Assembly (NCBI GenBank): GCA_010030205.1
Contig: RGQD01000005.1
Coordinates: forward strand, 1-42,305
DNA length: 42,305 nt
Direction: 5' to 3'
Source of the DNA: Betaproteobacteria bacterium
Lineage (GTDB): Bacteria; Pseudomonadota; Gammaproteobacteria; Burkholderiales; Burkholderiaceae_C
Position numbers and translations under genes: made by a program
The notes under the pieces: model-generated
The model's database searches: none
Told to the model about the DNA's origin: nothing
The model's input: only the letters and a program-made list of their open reading frames with translations
In this document: positions 15,412 through 24,670 of the stretch, one piece after another
Layout: every line of letters starts with the position of its first letter
How positions within the stretch are numbered: position 1 is the first letter of the stretch

Positions 15412-16032
15412 TCAACCCGAGGGCGGCAGCACGCGCCCCACCGTCGCAGGCACCCGGGCGGGGTCGATCACGCCGGCCAATTCCAGTTGCATCAGGATCA
15501 TGTTGACGAGCGTGGGCACCGAGGGTCGACCGGTCTCGATCACGAAATCGGCAGCGTCGCGGTACAGCGTGTCGCGCTCCTGGTACAGGTCACGCAGACG
15601 CTTGAGCGGATCCTTGACCTGCAACAGCGGGCGTTGGGTGTCGTGGCGCAAGCGGCGGAACAACTCCTCGGGCGCCGATCTCAGGTAGACCACCTCGCAG
15701 TGGCGTTTGAGCGCCTGCCGGTTGGCATCGCGCAGCACCGCCCCACCACCAGTGGCCAGCACCGCACCGGTCTGCTGGGTCAGGGTTGCGAGCGTCTGCT
15801 GCTCGAGATCGCGAAAAGCCGGCTCGCCGTGCTGCTCAAAAAAAACCCGGATCGAGCCGCCGATCTCGCGCTCGATCTCATGGTCGCTGTCGACAAAGCG
15901 CCAACCGAGCTGGCGCGCCAGTTGCCGGCCGACAGTGGACTTGCCGCAGCCGGGCATGCCAACCAGCGCGATAGTGGTCGCACTCACGCCGGACATCGCG
16001 GGCTCAGCATGGGTGATGGCATCACCGACCAA
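15412..16032 (-). CDS. aroK: Shikimate kinase
   Basis: Walker [43 protein letters not shown]. Start may be the internal Met at about 15996. Confidence 0.95.
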   Translation of the reverse strand: MVGDAITHAEPAMSGVSATTIALVGMPGCGKSTVGRQLARQLGWRFVDSDHEIEREIGGSIRVFFEQHGEPAFRDLEQQTLATLTQQTGAVLATGGGAVLRDANRQALKRHCEVVYLRSAPEELFRRLRHDTQRPLLQVKDPLKRLRDLYQERDTLYRDAADFVIETGRPSVPTLVNMILMQLELAGVIDPARVPATVGRVLPPSG

Positions 16033-16188
16033 TCGCCACCACCGGACGCCGGCCCGGCATGAGAATAGCGGGCGCGTCGATCATTGTGGCAGTGACATTC
16101 ATGGCGCCAGAGTGTATCGGCGGGCGTGTGCAGACTGCGGACGAGGAGTCCGTCCGGGCGCGAGCTTGCGTCAGGTCAAACGGCCGCA

Positions 16189-19100
16189 TCAAGGGCAGTC
16201 ACTGGGCTTGGGGTTGAGCACCGTCGTCTGCTGCACATTGATGGCATAGGTCGACGCCACGCCGCTGGGCGACGTGAAGGTCACGAACACGACGCCCGAT
16301 GACACCGTGTCGAAGCTGACCCCGACAGCGGCTGAGCTCGCCTCTGTGGTGCTGGGCACCGGCGAGCCCCCGCCCAGCGTCACCTTCAGGCCGGTGGTTG
16401 GCGTCGAGACGGTCACCGTCGTTCCAGCCGCCATGGGGTTGAATCGGCCGACAGACCCGTTGGGACCACGTGAAGAAAAGGTGTTGGCATCCGCGACGAT
16501 GAAAGGCAGTGCAATCGATGCGCCGGCACCGTACCAGACTTGACCGCTGAGCACCGGCGTGAACACCGACGTGGTCGTGGGTTGCGGCCCCGTCTGCAAG
16601 GTGATCGCCTGGCATGACGCATCCAAACCGCTCTTGCCGGCCCACAACACCCGCGCCGCCGAAGTCGACAGCACGGTCTCGGTGGCGCGGCGCACATAGA
16701 CCTTGCCGCCGCCACTCCAGGTGCCGTCGCAGGTGCTGCCACCCATCGACGGAATGCTCGGGTCAAGTGCCAGCAAAGCCGTGGTGGCGGTGGTCGCCCC
16801 CGCTGCAGCAGCAGCGGCGACACAGGCCGAGGTGTTGGCGATATTCGTCGGCACGTACTCGTCGAGGCTGACGTCGTAGAAACCGTCGAAGGCCCTGTCC
16901 TTGAAGACATTGCCCAGGTCCTGGAAAGGCTCGCCGGGATCGAAGATGTTGTTGCCGTTCTGGTCAATGAAGGACTCTTCGCCCAAGGCATATGCTGTCA
17001 CCGTGATCCGACCGTCGGCAGGTCTTGGGTTGGACGAGACAAAACCGGCCGTCGTTCGTGCCAAACCCGAGGCGAGTTGGATCTGCTTGATCGACTCGAT
17101 CTGGCCCCCTTCGGCAACGAAGTTGATCGACGTACCGGCGGGTACCGGGTTGCCGCTACGGTCGGAAGCGATGATGTTGTAGCTGTTGGGCGTGCCGTCG
17201 ATGTTGAAGCCTTCGATGTTCTTGGTCGCCTGTGCCAGCGAGAAATTGAGCTGGGACGGCAAACCCACGGCGACGCTGAGATTGCTTGACACGGTCGCGA
17301 CGACAGGCAAAACGCCAGTCAGCGTGGCAGACACACGGATCGGCGTGGGCAAGGTGCCGGCGTTGACCCGTACCGTCACCCGACCCGAGGCATCAGAGAC
17401 TTGGGGCACATCGGCAATGCCGCCTTCGATGGTGACGCCACCGCCGCGTGTTAGCAACGACAGCGTCACACTGCGGTTGGGCAAGATGTTGCCCGCACCA
17501 TCGCGGACCTCAAAGGTCACGCTGGATGTCTCGGTAAAGCCTGAGCCCTTGATGTAGATGATCTCTGGCGACGCCGAGACAAAGGCCAGGCTCGAAGCCA
17601 ACGGTGTCGCGACCGGCAAACTCAGCGACACGCTACCCGAACCGCCAGCAATGCTGGCCTGCAGTTTGTCCTCGGCCTGTAACGCGCCGCAGCCGTTGTC
17701 CTTGTACTGCAAGGCCACGCTTGCGCTGGTGGCTGTAAAGGTCAAAGGCGACAAGCTGGCTTTGCCCTGGCTGACACAGGAGGATGTGACGCTGACGCTG
17801 ACAGGCGAACCGACGGAGGCCCCTGTGATGCCCAGCGTCAGCGTCGTCTGCCCGTAGGCGCCCAAGGATGGAATGGCGGAGGTCAAACTCGACAGCGCCA
17901 CATTGGTGGCCTGGATCTGGAAGCCTTTGGTGCTCTGCAATGCCGTGCCGGCAAAGCTCGCCGACGCGGAGACTTCATCGGCACCGGCAATGGTCGAACT
18001 CACCGGCGACAGGATGACCACCGCCTTGCCTGATGCATCGGTCAATGCGGTGCCGAGATGAGTCTTGGCCAGCCCTCGCACCACCGAAAAGGTGATGACG
18101 GCACCAGCAACGGCTTGCCCGTTACCGTCGCTGAGGATGGCCGTCACAGTCGCGGGCGACGCTGCGCTGACAGCCGTCGACGACAACGAGGTCTGCAGCA
18201 CCGGCGGCGCATTCAGATTTGACGAAGAGACCTGCACCACGAATGGCGCCGTGACTGTCACACCGCCGACTGTCGAAGTGACGTCGATCTGATCGGCGCC
18301 GTTGCTGTTGGCCGACTTGGGTGTCACCGTCACGGCCGCAACACCGCTTGAGTTGGTCGATGAGGTCGCAGCGTCGAAGGAGCTCAGGCCGAACAAGGAA
18401 CTGACCTTGACGATGGTGCCGGCGCCAACGGCAAGACCGGCACTGTCTTTCACCAGGATCGACAAAGTGGCAGGCGCCGCTGCGGTGACATTGGAATTGC
18501 TGGCGCTGACGGACAGCGAAGGCCTATCGGCCAGCAATTGCACGACCAGAGAACTCGTCACGGCCACAGCGCCCACTGTTGTGCTGGCTGTCAGCGTGTC
18601 GGCTGCGGTCAGGGTCGAGTCGCCGACGGCGGCAGTCACGGTGGCGACGCCCAGACCGTCGGTCTTGGCCGACTGCGCACCGAGCTTGACACGCCCGCCT
18701 ACCGAAGTGAACGAGACAAGCATATTGGACACCGGGCCGCCAGCAGCGTCCTTGACCACGGCACGCAATGTTTCGGCACCTGTCGATCCGCGCAGCGTGC
18801 TGGCACTGATCGTCAGGCCTATCGTCGGCTGGCCGCCTGCGACGACGAAACTGACGCTGCCCTGGACCGTGGTGGTGCCAAGCTTGGCGACGCCGATGAC
18901 TTGATCAGCCCCTGACAGTCCACCGCTTGCGGCAGACAGCAGCGCGGTGGCGTTGCCGTTGGAATCGGTGGCGACCGAAGCCACGCTCAAGCTCGCCAAG
19001 CTGCCGCGCTCCGTGCTCAGGTCAACCACGGTTCTAGCCATCGGGCTGCCCTTGGCGTCACGCACCGTCAGCGTCACAGTCACCGGGCTCGCGGCCGTCA

Positions 19101-19296
19101 CCGTGGGCGAGGACACGGCCATCGTGATCGACGCACTGCCAGTGGAACCGGCGCCAGAACCCGAACCGGTGCCGGGCAGCACCGGCGCGCCCGCGTCGAT
19201 CGATCCACCTCCGCCGCCGCCGCAAGCCACCAGCACCAGCACCAGCACCAACATCAGCAACCCGCCCAGCGCCGCCCTGATCTTCAAGAAACTCAT
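16189..19296 (-). CDS. Large lipoprotein with tandem bacterial Ig-like (Big/invasin-like) domains
   Basis: 1035 aa; signal peptide MSFLKIRAALGGLLMLVLVLVLVAC with lipobox Cys then GGGGGGS; repeated units such as SNSNVTAAAPATLSILVKDSAGLAVGAGTIVKVSS...DSSGVAAVTVTPKSANSNGADQIDVTSTVGGVTVTAPFVVQV. Confidence 0.85.
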   Translation of the reverse strand: MSFLKIRAALGGLLMLVLVLVLVACGGGGGGSIDAGAPVLPGTGSGSGAGSTGSASITMAVSSPTVTAASPVTVTLTVRDAKGSPMARTVVDLSTERGSLASLSVASVATDSNGNATALLSAASGGLSGADQVIGVAKLGTTTVQGSVSFVVAGGQPTIGLTISASTLRGSTGAETLRAVVKDAAGGPVSNMLVSFTSVGGRVKLGAQSAKTDGLGVATVTAAVGDSTLTAADTLTASTTVGAVAVTSSLVVQLLADRPSLSVSASNSNVTAAAPATLSILVKDSAGLAVGAGTIVKVSSLFGLSSFDAATSSTNSSGVAAVTVTPKSANSNGADQIDVTSTVGGVTVTAPFVVQVSSSNLNAPPVLQTSLSSTAVSAASPATVTAILSDGNGQAVAGAVITFSVVRGLAKTHLGTALTDASGKAVVILSPVSSTIAGADEVSASASFAGTALQSTKGFQIQATNVALSSLTSAIPSLGAYGQTTLTLGITGASVGSPVSVSVTSSCVSQGKASLSPLTFTATSASVALQYKDNGCGALQAEDKLQASIAGGSGSVSLSLPVATPLASSLAFVSASPEIIYIKGSGFTETSSVTFEVRDGAGNILPNRSVTLSLLTRGGGVTIEGGIADVPQVSDASGRVTVRVNAGTLPTPIRVSATLTGVLPVVATVSSNLSVAVGLPSQLNFSLAQATKNIEGFNIDGTPNSYNIIASDRSGNPVPAGTSINFVAEGGQIESIKQIQLASGLARTTAGFVSSNPRPADGRITVTAYALGEESFIDQNGNNIFDPGEPFQDLGNVFKDRAFDGFYDVSLDEYVPTNIANTSACVAAAAAAGATTATTALLALDPSIPSMGGSTCDGTWSGGGKVYVRRATETVLSTSAARVLWAGKSGLDASCQAITLQTGPQPTTTSVFTPVLSGQVWYGAGASIALPFIVADANTFSSRGPNGSVGRFNPMAAGTTVTVSTPTTGLKVTLGGGSPVPSTTEASSAAVGVSFDTVSSGVVFVTFTSPSGVASTYAINVQQTTVLNPKPSDCP

Positions 19297-19336
19297 GGCA
19301 ATACCTCCTCAGACAAGGCGCTGGTCTTCGCGCCAC

Positions 19337-21523
19337 TCAGCGCGCCGCGGCGCGGTCGGTCACGATCTTGGGCGTGATGAAGATCAGCAATTCGGTCTTG
19401 GTCGCCACCTTGGTGGTGTTGCGAAACAGCGCGCCGAGATAGGGCAAATCGCCCAGCAAAGGCACCTTGTTGACGTCGACGCTCTCGGTTTGCGTGAAGA
19501 TGCCGCCAATCACCACCGTGCCGCCGTTCTCGACCAACACCTCGGTCTGCACATGCTTGGTGTCGATCGCAAAGCCCTGCGGCGTGGATTGGCCCACGCT
19601 GTCCTTGTTGATGTCGAGCACCATGATCACGCTGCCCTCGGGCGTGATCTGCGGCTTGACTTCGAGCTTCAAGTTGGCCTTGCGGAACTGGATCGAGGTC
19701 GCGCCGCTGGACGTGGCCACCTGGTAGGGCAATTCAGTACCCTGCTCGATCAAAGCCTTGGTCTGATCGGCAGTGATCACCCGGGGACTGGAGATGATCT
19801 TGCCCTTGCCATCGGCCTCCAGCGCCGACAACTCCAGGTTCAGAAAGCGATTGGCCGCAGGGCTGAACAATGACAGCGCAAAACTGGGCAGGGCCGCAGC
19901 CCCCGAGAACACCGAGTTGACGCTGTTGGCCGGCAGGTTGACGAACTGGGTGTTGCTGAAGGCGTTGGTCGCGCCAGGCTGCAGCGTCTGGGAACCGGCC
20001 GCGTTGTAGTTGCCGCCAATGGTGAGGTAGTTGCCACCACCGACCGAATAGCCAGGAATGCCGCCCTGCACGCCACGCAGATCTGAGGCACCCAGCTTGA
20101 CCCCCAACGTGCGCCCGAAGCGGTCATCGGCCTCGACGATACGGGCCTCGATCAACACCTGGCGCACCGGGATGTCGATCTTGGCGATCAGCGCCTGGAC
20201 CTCCTCGAGCTTGGCAGGGATGTCGGTGACGAAGAGCTGGTTGGTGCGGCTTTCGAAGATCACGCTGCCGCGTGCCGACAGGATGCGCTGGGCTTGGGCG
20301 CCTGCTGCGGCCGAGCCGCCTGCGCCTCCTGCCCCAGCCCCGGCCGCGCCACCCGAAGCCCCAGCGCCGGCCTGCCCGGACAGGCCTCGCGCCACTTCGT
20401 CGGCGCGGGCATAGTTGAGCTGAAACGACTGTGTGCGAACCGGTTCGAGCTCAGCCGTCTTCTTCTTCGATTCGAGTTCGAGCTGCTCCTTGGCCAGCAA
20501 CTCCTCCTTCGGCGCGATCCACAGCACGTTGCCCGATTTGCGAACGCCCAGTCCCTTGCTCTGCAGGATGATGTCTAGGGCCTGGTCCCAAGGCACGTCC
20601 TTGAGCCGCAGCGTGACGCCGCCGGTCACGCTGTCGCTCGTCACGACGTTGAAGCTGGTGAAGTCGGCGATCACCTGCAGCAGCGCACGCACCTCGATGT
20701 TCTGGAAGTTCAGCGACAGCTTTTCGCCCGAAAATCCGGCGCTGGGGGTCAGTTTGTTCGGGTCGACCTTGAGCGGACGCAGTTCGAGCACAAACTGCTG
20801 GTCGCTCTGGTAGGCGCTGTGCTCCCAGTTGCCGCGCGGCTCGACCACCATGCGCACCCGGTCACCGCTCTGGGTGGTCGTCACGTATTGCACCGGTGTG
20901 CCGAAATCGGCCACATCGAGCCTGCGTCGCAGCGTCTCGGGCAGGCTAGAGCGCAAGAACTCGACCACCAGGCTCTGGCCTTGCTGGCGGATGTCAACCC
21001 CGACCTGGGTACTGGCCAGCGCGACGATGATCCGACCGGCACCATCGGCACCGCGACGGAAATCGACATCACGCAAAGGCAGATTTTCAGCACTGCCGGC
21101 AGCCGGCGCCGCAGCGCCGGCGTTGTCAAGCACCACCACCAGCACCTTGCCCTGCAACTCGGCGCGGTAGCCGACGGCATGCCGCAAGTTGAGCACCAGG
21201 CGCGTCCGCTCGCCGGCCTGAGCGATCGCCACCGACCGCAGGTTGCCCTGGTTGATGTCGACCAGGTTGCGGCCCAAGGCATTGGCCATCCGGGGGAGGT
21301 CGATCGCGACGCGGGGCGGAGTTTGCACCAAGAATCCATTCGGTGGCAGGCCCAGCGGCTCAGCGAACTCGATGCGCACCACGTCAGTGCCGGCTTGGGG
21401 GTTGCTGGTGATCGCCAGGATCGCGTTCTCGGCCAGCGCAAGCAAGGGCGTGGCACCGGCCAGCACGATGGCAGCAAACCGGTTGCACCACTTGAACATG
21501 CTCGACTCCTGAGGGTGGTTCAT
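19337..21523 (-). CDS. pilQ: Type IV pilus secretin PilQ
   Basis: AMIN-like N-terminus, KLSLNFQNIEVRALLQVIADFTSFNVVTSDSVTGGVTLRLKDVPWDQALDIILQSKGLG, VLIEARIVEADDRFGRTLGVKLG, secretin core; start overlaps pilP stop. Confidence 0.96.
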   Translation of the reverse strand: MNHPQESSMFKWCNRFAAIVLAGATPLLALAENAILAITSNPQAGTDVVRIEFAEPLGLPPNGFLVQTPPRVAIDLPRMANALGRNLVDINQGNLRSVAIAQAGERTRLVLNLRHAVGYRAELQGKVLVVVLDNAGAAAPAAGSAENLPLRDVDFRRGADGAGRIIVALASTQVGVDIRQQGQSLVVEFLRSSLPETLRRRLDVADFGTPVQYVTTTQSGDRVRMVVEPRGNWEHSAYQSDQQFVLELRPLKVDPNKLTPSAGFSGEKLSLNFQNIEVRALLQVIADFTSFNVVTSDSVTGGVTLRLKDVPWDQALDIILQSKGLGVRKSGNVLWIAPKEELLAKEQLELESKKKTAELEPVRTQSFQLNYARADEVARGLSGQAGAGASGGAAGAGAGGAGGSAAAGAQAQRILSARGSVIFESRTNQLFVTDIPAKLEEVQALIAKIDIPVRQVLIEARIVEADDRFGRTLGVKLGASDLRGVQGGIPGYSVGGGNYLTIGGNYNAAGSQTLQPGATNAFSNTQFVNLPANSVNSVFSGAAALPSFALSLFSPAANRFLNLELSALEADGKGKIISSPRVITADQTKALIEQGTELPYQVATSSGATSIQFRKANLKLEVKPQITPEGSVIMVLDINKDSVGQSTPQGFAIDTKHVQTEVLVENGGTVVIGGIFTQTESVDVNKVPLLGDLPYLGALFRNTTKVATKTELLIFITPKIVTDRAAAR

Positions 21524-22095
21524 CGCGCCTTCTCCTGGGCACGCTCTTGCAGTTGCAAGATGACAGCGCGCTCGGTCCATTCGCCAGCGGCGTCCTGCAC
21601 CAGCTCGCGCAAACCGATCTCGGTCTCGCTGACGCGGGTGACGCGACCGAAGTTCGGACCCAGGTAGTCGCCCAACCTGACCTGGTAGAGCTGCTTGTCG
21701 ACCTTGATCAGCGCAAACGCCACACCACCCTTGTTGACACTGCCCACCATGCTCATGGCATCGAGCGGCAATGACTCAAGCGGCTGTTTGCGGCGGTTTG
21801 CCTCCGAAGACAGCAGCGAATTAGCTTGCGCTGCTGGCTGCTTGATCGCAACGATGAGCTTCTGGCTGGAGAAGGGGTCGACTTGTCCGGTGTTGGCGTA
21901 GGGCACTGGTTCGAACTTCTTGGGCGCGGCCAGCGACTGCACGCGGGGCTTGGCCTCGCGGTGCTGCAGCGCCATCCAGGCCTGCAAGTCCTGGTTTTCG
22001 GCCTCACAAGCAACCAGCAGACCGCCGAACAGCGCCAGCAACAAGGCCCGTCGCAGCGCCCAAGCGGCAGCGCAGGACGCAGTGGGTGCGTTCAC
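21520..22095 (-). CDS. pilP: Type IV pilus lipoprotein PilP
   Basis: Lipobox GGLLVACEAENQDLQAWM; PLDAMSMVGSVNKGGVAFALIKVDKQLYQVRLGDYLGPNFGRVTRVSETEIGLRELVQDAAGEWTER. Confidence 0.95.
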   Translation of the reverse strand: MNAPTASCAAAWALRRALLLALFGGLLVACEAENQDLQAWMALQHREAKPRVQSLAAPKKFEPVPYANTGQVDPFSSQKLIVAIKQPAAQANSLLSSEANRRKQPLESLPLDAMSMVGSVNKGGVAFALIKVDKQLYQVRLGDYLGPNFGRVTRVSETEIGLRELVQDAAGEWTERAVILQLQERAQEKAR

Positions 22096-22793
22096 TTGCG
22101 GGCTCCCTTGGCCTTGGCTTCAGCCTCGATGCGGGCCTTGCGCAGCTCGGCCAACTCGGCGTTGTCCAGATAGCGGTAGGTTCGCGCGACGGCGTCCATC
22201 GTCAGCAGGCTGGCGCTGTCCTTGGCCGCGGGCACGATCGCCAGGTTGTGCAGCGTGACGATGCGCGAGAGGTTGGCGAGGTCAGCCGTGAATGCACCGA
22301 TGTCGTGAAAGCGGCCCGTCACGCGCACGCTGATGGGCAGCACCGCGTAATAGTCCTTGATCTCCACTTGACCAGGGCGAAAAAGCTCGAACTGCAGGCC
22401 ACGGCCTATGCCGGCCTGGTTGATGTCGGACAGCAGCGCATCCATCTCGGCCTTGCCGGGGAGCTGGCGCTCAAGCTGGGTGACATAGTCCTGCACCTGA
22501 ACCTTCTGCTTGCGCAACTCCGACAGGTTGACCGCTTGACCCAGCTTGGCCCGGTAGTCGTCCTTCAGCCCGGATTCGACCCTGCGGTCCGCCTCGAGTT
22601 GGTCTGCAGCGCCCGCGACCAACAACAGCCAGCCCAAGGCCAGCGTCAGTGCGGTGGCACCGACCCAGGCGCAGACCTTGGGCAACATCGGCCACTGCCC
22701 TGGCTGGCGCGGATTTAGGCCCCGAAATTGCAGCGACACGCGGTCGAACAAAGTGGCCAGGTCAAGATTCACCGCGCGGCTGCTGTTGGCCAT
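22092..22793 (-). CDS. pilO: Type IV pilus inner-membrane protein PilO
   Basis: LRKQKVQVQDYVTQLERQLPGKAEMDALLSDINQAGIGRGLQFELFRPGQVEIKDYYAVLPISVRVTGRFHDIGAFTADLANLSRIVTLHNL. Confidence 0.95.
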   Translation of the reverse strand: MANSSRAVNLDLATLFDRVSLQFRGLNPRQPGQWPMLPKVCAWVGATALTLALGWLLLVAGAADQLEADRRVESGLKDDYRAKLGQAVNLSELRKQKVQVQDYVTQLERQLPGKAEMDALLSDINQAGIGRGLQFELFRPGQVEIKDYYAVLPISVRVTGRFHDIGAFTADLANLSRIVTLHNLAIVPAAKDSASLLTMDAVARTYRYLDNAELAELRKARIEAEAKAKGARK

Positions 22794-22802
22794 CGCAGTT
22801 CC

Positions 22803-23411
22803 TCAAGCCGCTTTGCGCCCGCGGGCAGGGCCAGACGCCGCCACACCCGGCGGCTTGACAACCACGCGCAGCGCGAATTCGTAAAGTCGCTGCTGCTCAC
22901 GCAGGCCCGCAGCAGGCGGCGACATGACAGCCTTGATTTCGACCAGCTCCATGGGATCGAGCCACGCCGAGTTGTTCTGGGTGTTGCGCAGAAACTCCGA
23001 CACCCTCTCGTTCGTCTGCGCCAGACCGGTCAGCAGCACCAGACTGTCAGTCTGCTTGAGGCTGCTGAGGTAGAGGCCGTCGGGGCAGAGCCGCACCAAT
23101 TGGTCGAGCAAATGCACCGGCAGGTTGCGGTTGAGTTGTAGGTCTTCGACCGCGGCCTGGCGCGACTTGAGTCCGTCGATCTCGGCACGCAAGTGGGCAA
23201 TGTCCTTGATCTGAAGTTCCATGCGACCGATCTCGGTGCGCAACAAACTGTTTCGGGCCAGCTGGATCTGGTTCAGTCGCTCAACGCCGGCGTACCACAG
23301 CCCGACGATCACCGACCCAGCCGCTGCTGCCAAACCGATACCGATGAAGAACTGGCGCTGGCGCTGCCGGCGCCTGGCTTCCCGGTGCGGCAGCAGGTTG
23401 ATCCGGATCAT
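22803..23411 (-). CDS. pilN: Type IV pilus assembly protein PilN
   Basis: MIRINLLPHREARRRQRQRQF; operon context pilMNOPQ. Confidence 0.94.
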   Translation of the reverse strand: MIRINLLPHREARRRQRQRQFFIGIGLAAAAGSVIVGLWYAGVERLNQIQLARNSLLRTEIGRMELQIKDIAHLRAEIDGLKSRQAAVEDLQLNRNLPVHLLDQLVRLCPDGLYLSSLKQTDSLVLLTGLAQTNERVSEFLRNTQNNSAWLDPMELVEIKAVMSPPAAGLREQQRLYEFALRVVVKPPGVAASGPARGRKAA

Positions 23412-24487
23412 GGCAAGAACCTCCTCATCGCAAGGCCGCAGGCGGTAAGGTAGGAAGCGGCCTCTTTGCGCAATCTGGCCTCGCGCACGGCAGGCCCGGT
23501 CTTCATGCCGTCGAACGGATTGACCACGTTTGCAGTGAACCCGGTCAGCGCGGTGACGCGGTCAGCCAGGCCCGGCAGTGCAGCGCTACCGCCGGCCAGC
23601 ATCACGTGGTGCACTCGATGGTGCGGCGTGCTGGTGAAGAAGTACTGCAAGGCGCGGCCGATCTCCTGTGCCAGGGTGTCGACAAACGGCGCAAGAATTG
23701 CCGTGGCAAAGTCGTCGGGCAGGTCACCGGACCGCTTCCTCTGTTCAGCCGCGTCGACAGACATGCCGTATTGGCGAGAGATCAGGGTCGTGAGCTGCGA
23801 ACCGCCAAAAGCCTGGTCACGGTCGTAAAGCAATTCGCCTTCACGCAGCACCTTCAGGCTGGTGCTGTCGGCGCCGATTTCGAACAGGGCGACCAAAGCG
23901 TCACGGCCGCCCTGCGGCAACTTGGCGATCAATCGACTGATCGCCAGCAATGAAGCATGGTTCTCGAGGTCGAGGATCACCAGCTTCAGGCCTGCGGCCT
24001 CGGCCAAACCTTGCCGGTCCTGCACCCGCTCCTTGCGCGAAGCGGCGATCAGCACTTCGACATCTGCGCTCGAGTTCGGGCTGGGCCCAATGACGCAGAA
24101 GTCCAGGCTCACATCGTCAAGCGAAAACGGGATGTACTGGTTGGCCTCGGACTCGACCTGCAGTTCGAGTTCTTCGTCGCGCAGTCCGGCCGGCAACAGG
24201 ATCCGCTTGGTGATCACCGCCGATTGCGGCATCGCCATCGCCACCAGCCGGGTCTTGCCACCACTCTTGGCCATCAGCTTGAGAACAGTGGCTGCAACTT
24301 GATCGAAGTTCTCGATCTGGCCATCGCTGATCCACCCCTTCTCGAAGGGCTCACTGGCCAGGCGGTCGAGCACATAGTCGCCAGCCGAAGACATGCCGAG
24401 TTCGACCAGTTTGGCGCTCGAGGCACTGATGTCCAGGCCGATCATCGGCGCGGGCTGGCGGCCCAGCATCCGGTCCAAAAAACTCAC
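23408..24487 (-). CDS. pilM: Type IV pilus assembly ATPase-like protein PilM
   Basis: Likely GTG start at 24487: VSFLDRMLGRQPAPMIGLDISASSAKLVELG...LLPAGLRDEELELQVESEANQYIPFSLDDVSLDF. ORF track extends to 25042 but that overlaps mrcA antisense. Confidence 0.94.
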   Translation of the reverse strand: MSFLDRMLGRQPAPMIGLDISASSAKLVELGMSSAGDYVLDRLASEPFEKGWISDGQIENFDQVAATVLKLMAKSGGKTRLVAMAMPQSAVITKRILLPAGLRDEELELQVESEANQYIPFSLDDVSLDFCVIGPSPNSSADVEVLIAASRKERVQDRQGLAEAAGLKLVILDLENHASLLAISRLIAKLPQGGRDALVALFEIGADSTSLKVLREGELLYDRDQAFGGSQLTTLISRQYGMSVDAAEQRKRSGDLPDDFATAILAPFVDTLAQEIGRALQYFFTSTPHHRVHHVMLAGGSAALPGLADRVTALTGFTANVVNPFDGMKTGPAVREARLRKEAASYLTACGLAMRRFLP

Positions 24488-24670
24488 AGGGCGTCTCCCA
24501 ACGACCAACAAGGCTGACATCACCTCAATAGTTGAGTCGATGCTAGCAGCAAAGCCCTTGCCGCCCAACGCCCATCGCACCGGCACCAACGGGTCGCGTT
24601 GATATATCCCGAGAGCAACGCCATTCGGGCGACGGGCCAGGGAACCGCGTTCGATACACTGTGGTGCTAC

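Noticed and set aside
16130-16170. Hammerhead-like string 'cggacgaggagtccgtcc' downstream of the Ig-repeat gene
   Set aside because: Forms only a short CGGAC/GTCCG stem; the conserved CUGANGA and GAAA core elements are absent, so more likely a weak hairpin.
19228-19257. Short tandem repeats considered as a CRISPR or minisatellite array
   Set aside because: 6-nt units without spacers, coding for a signal-peptide hydrophobic core.
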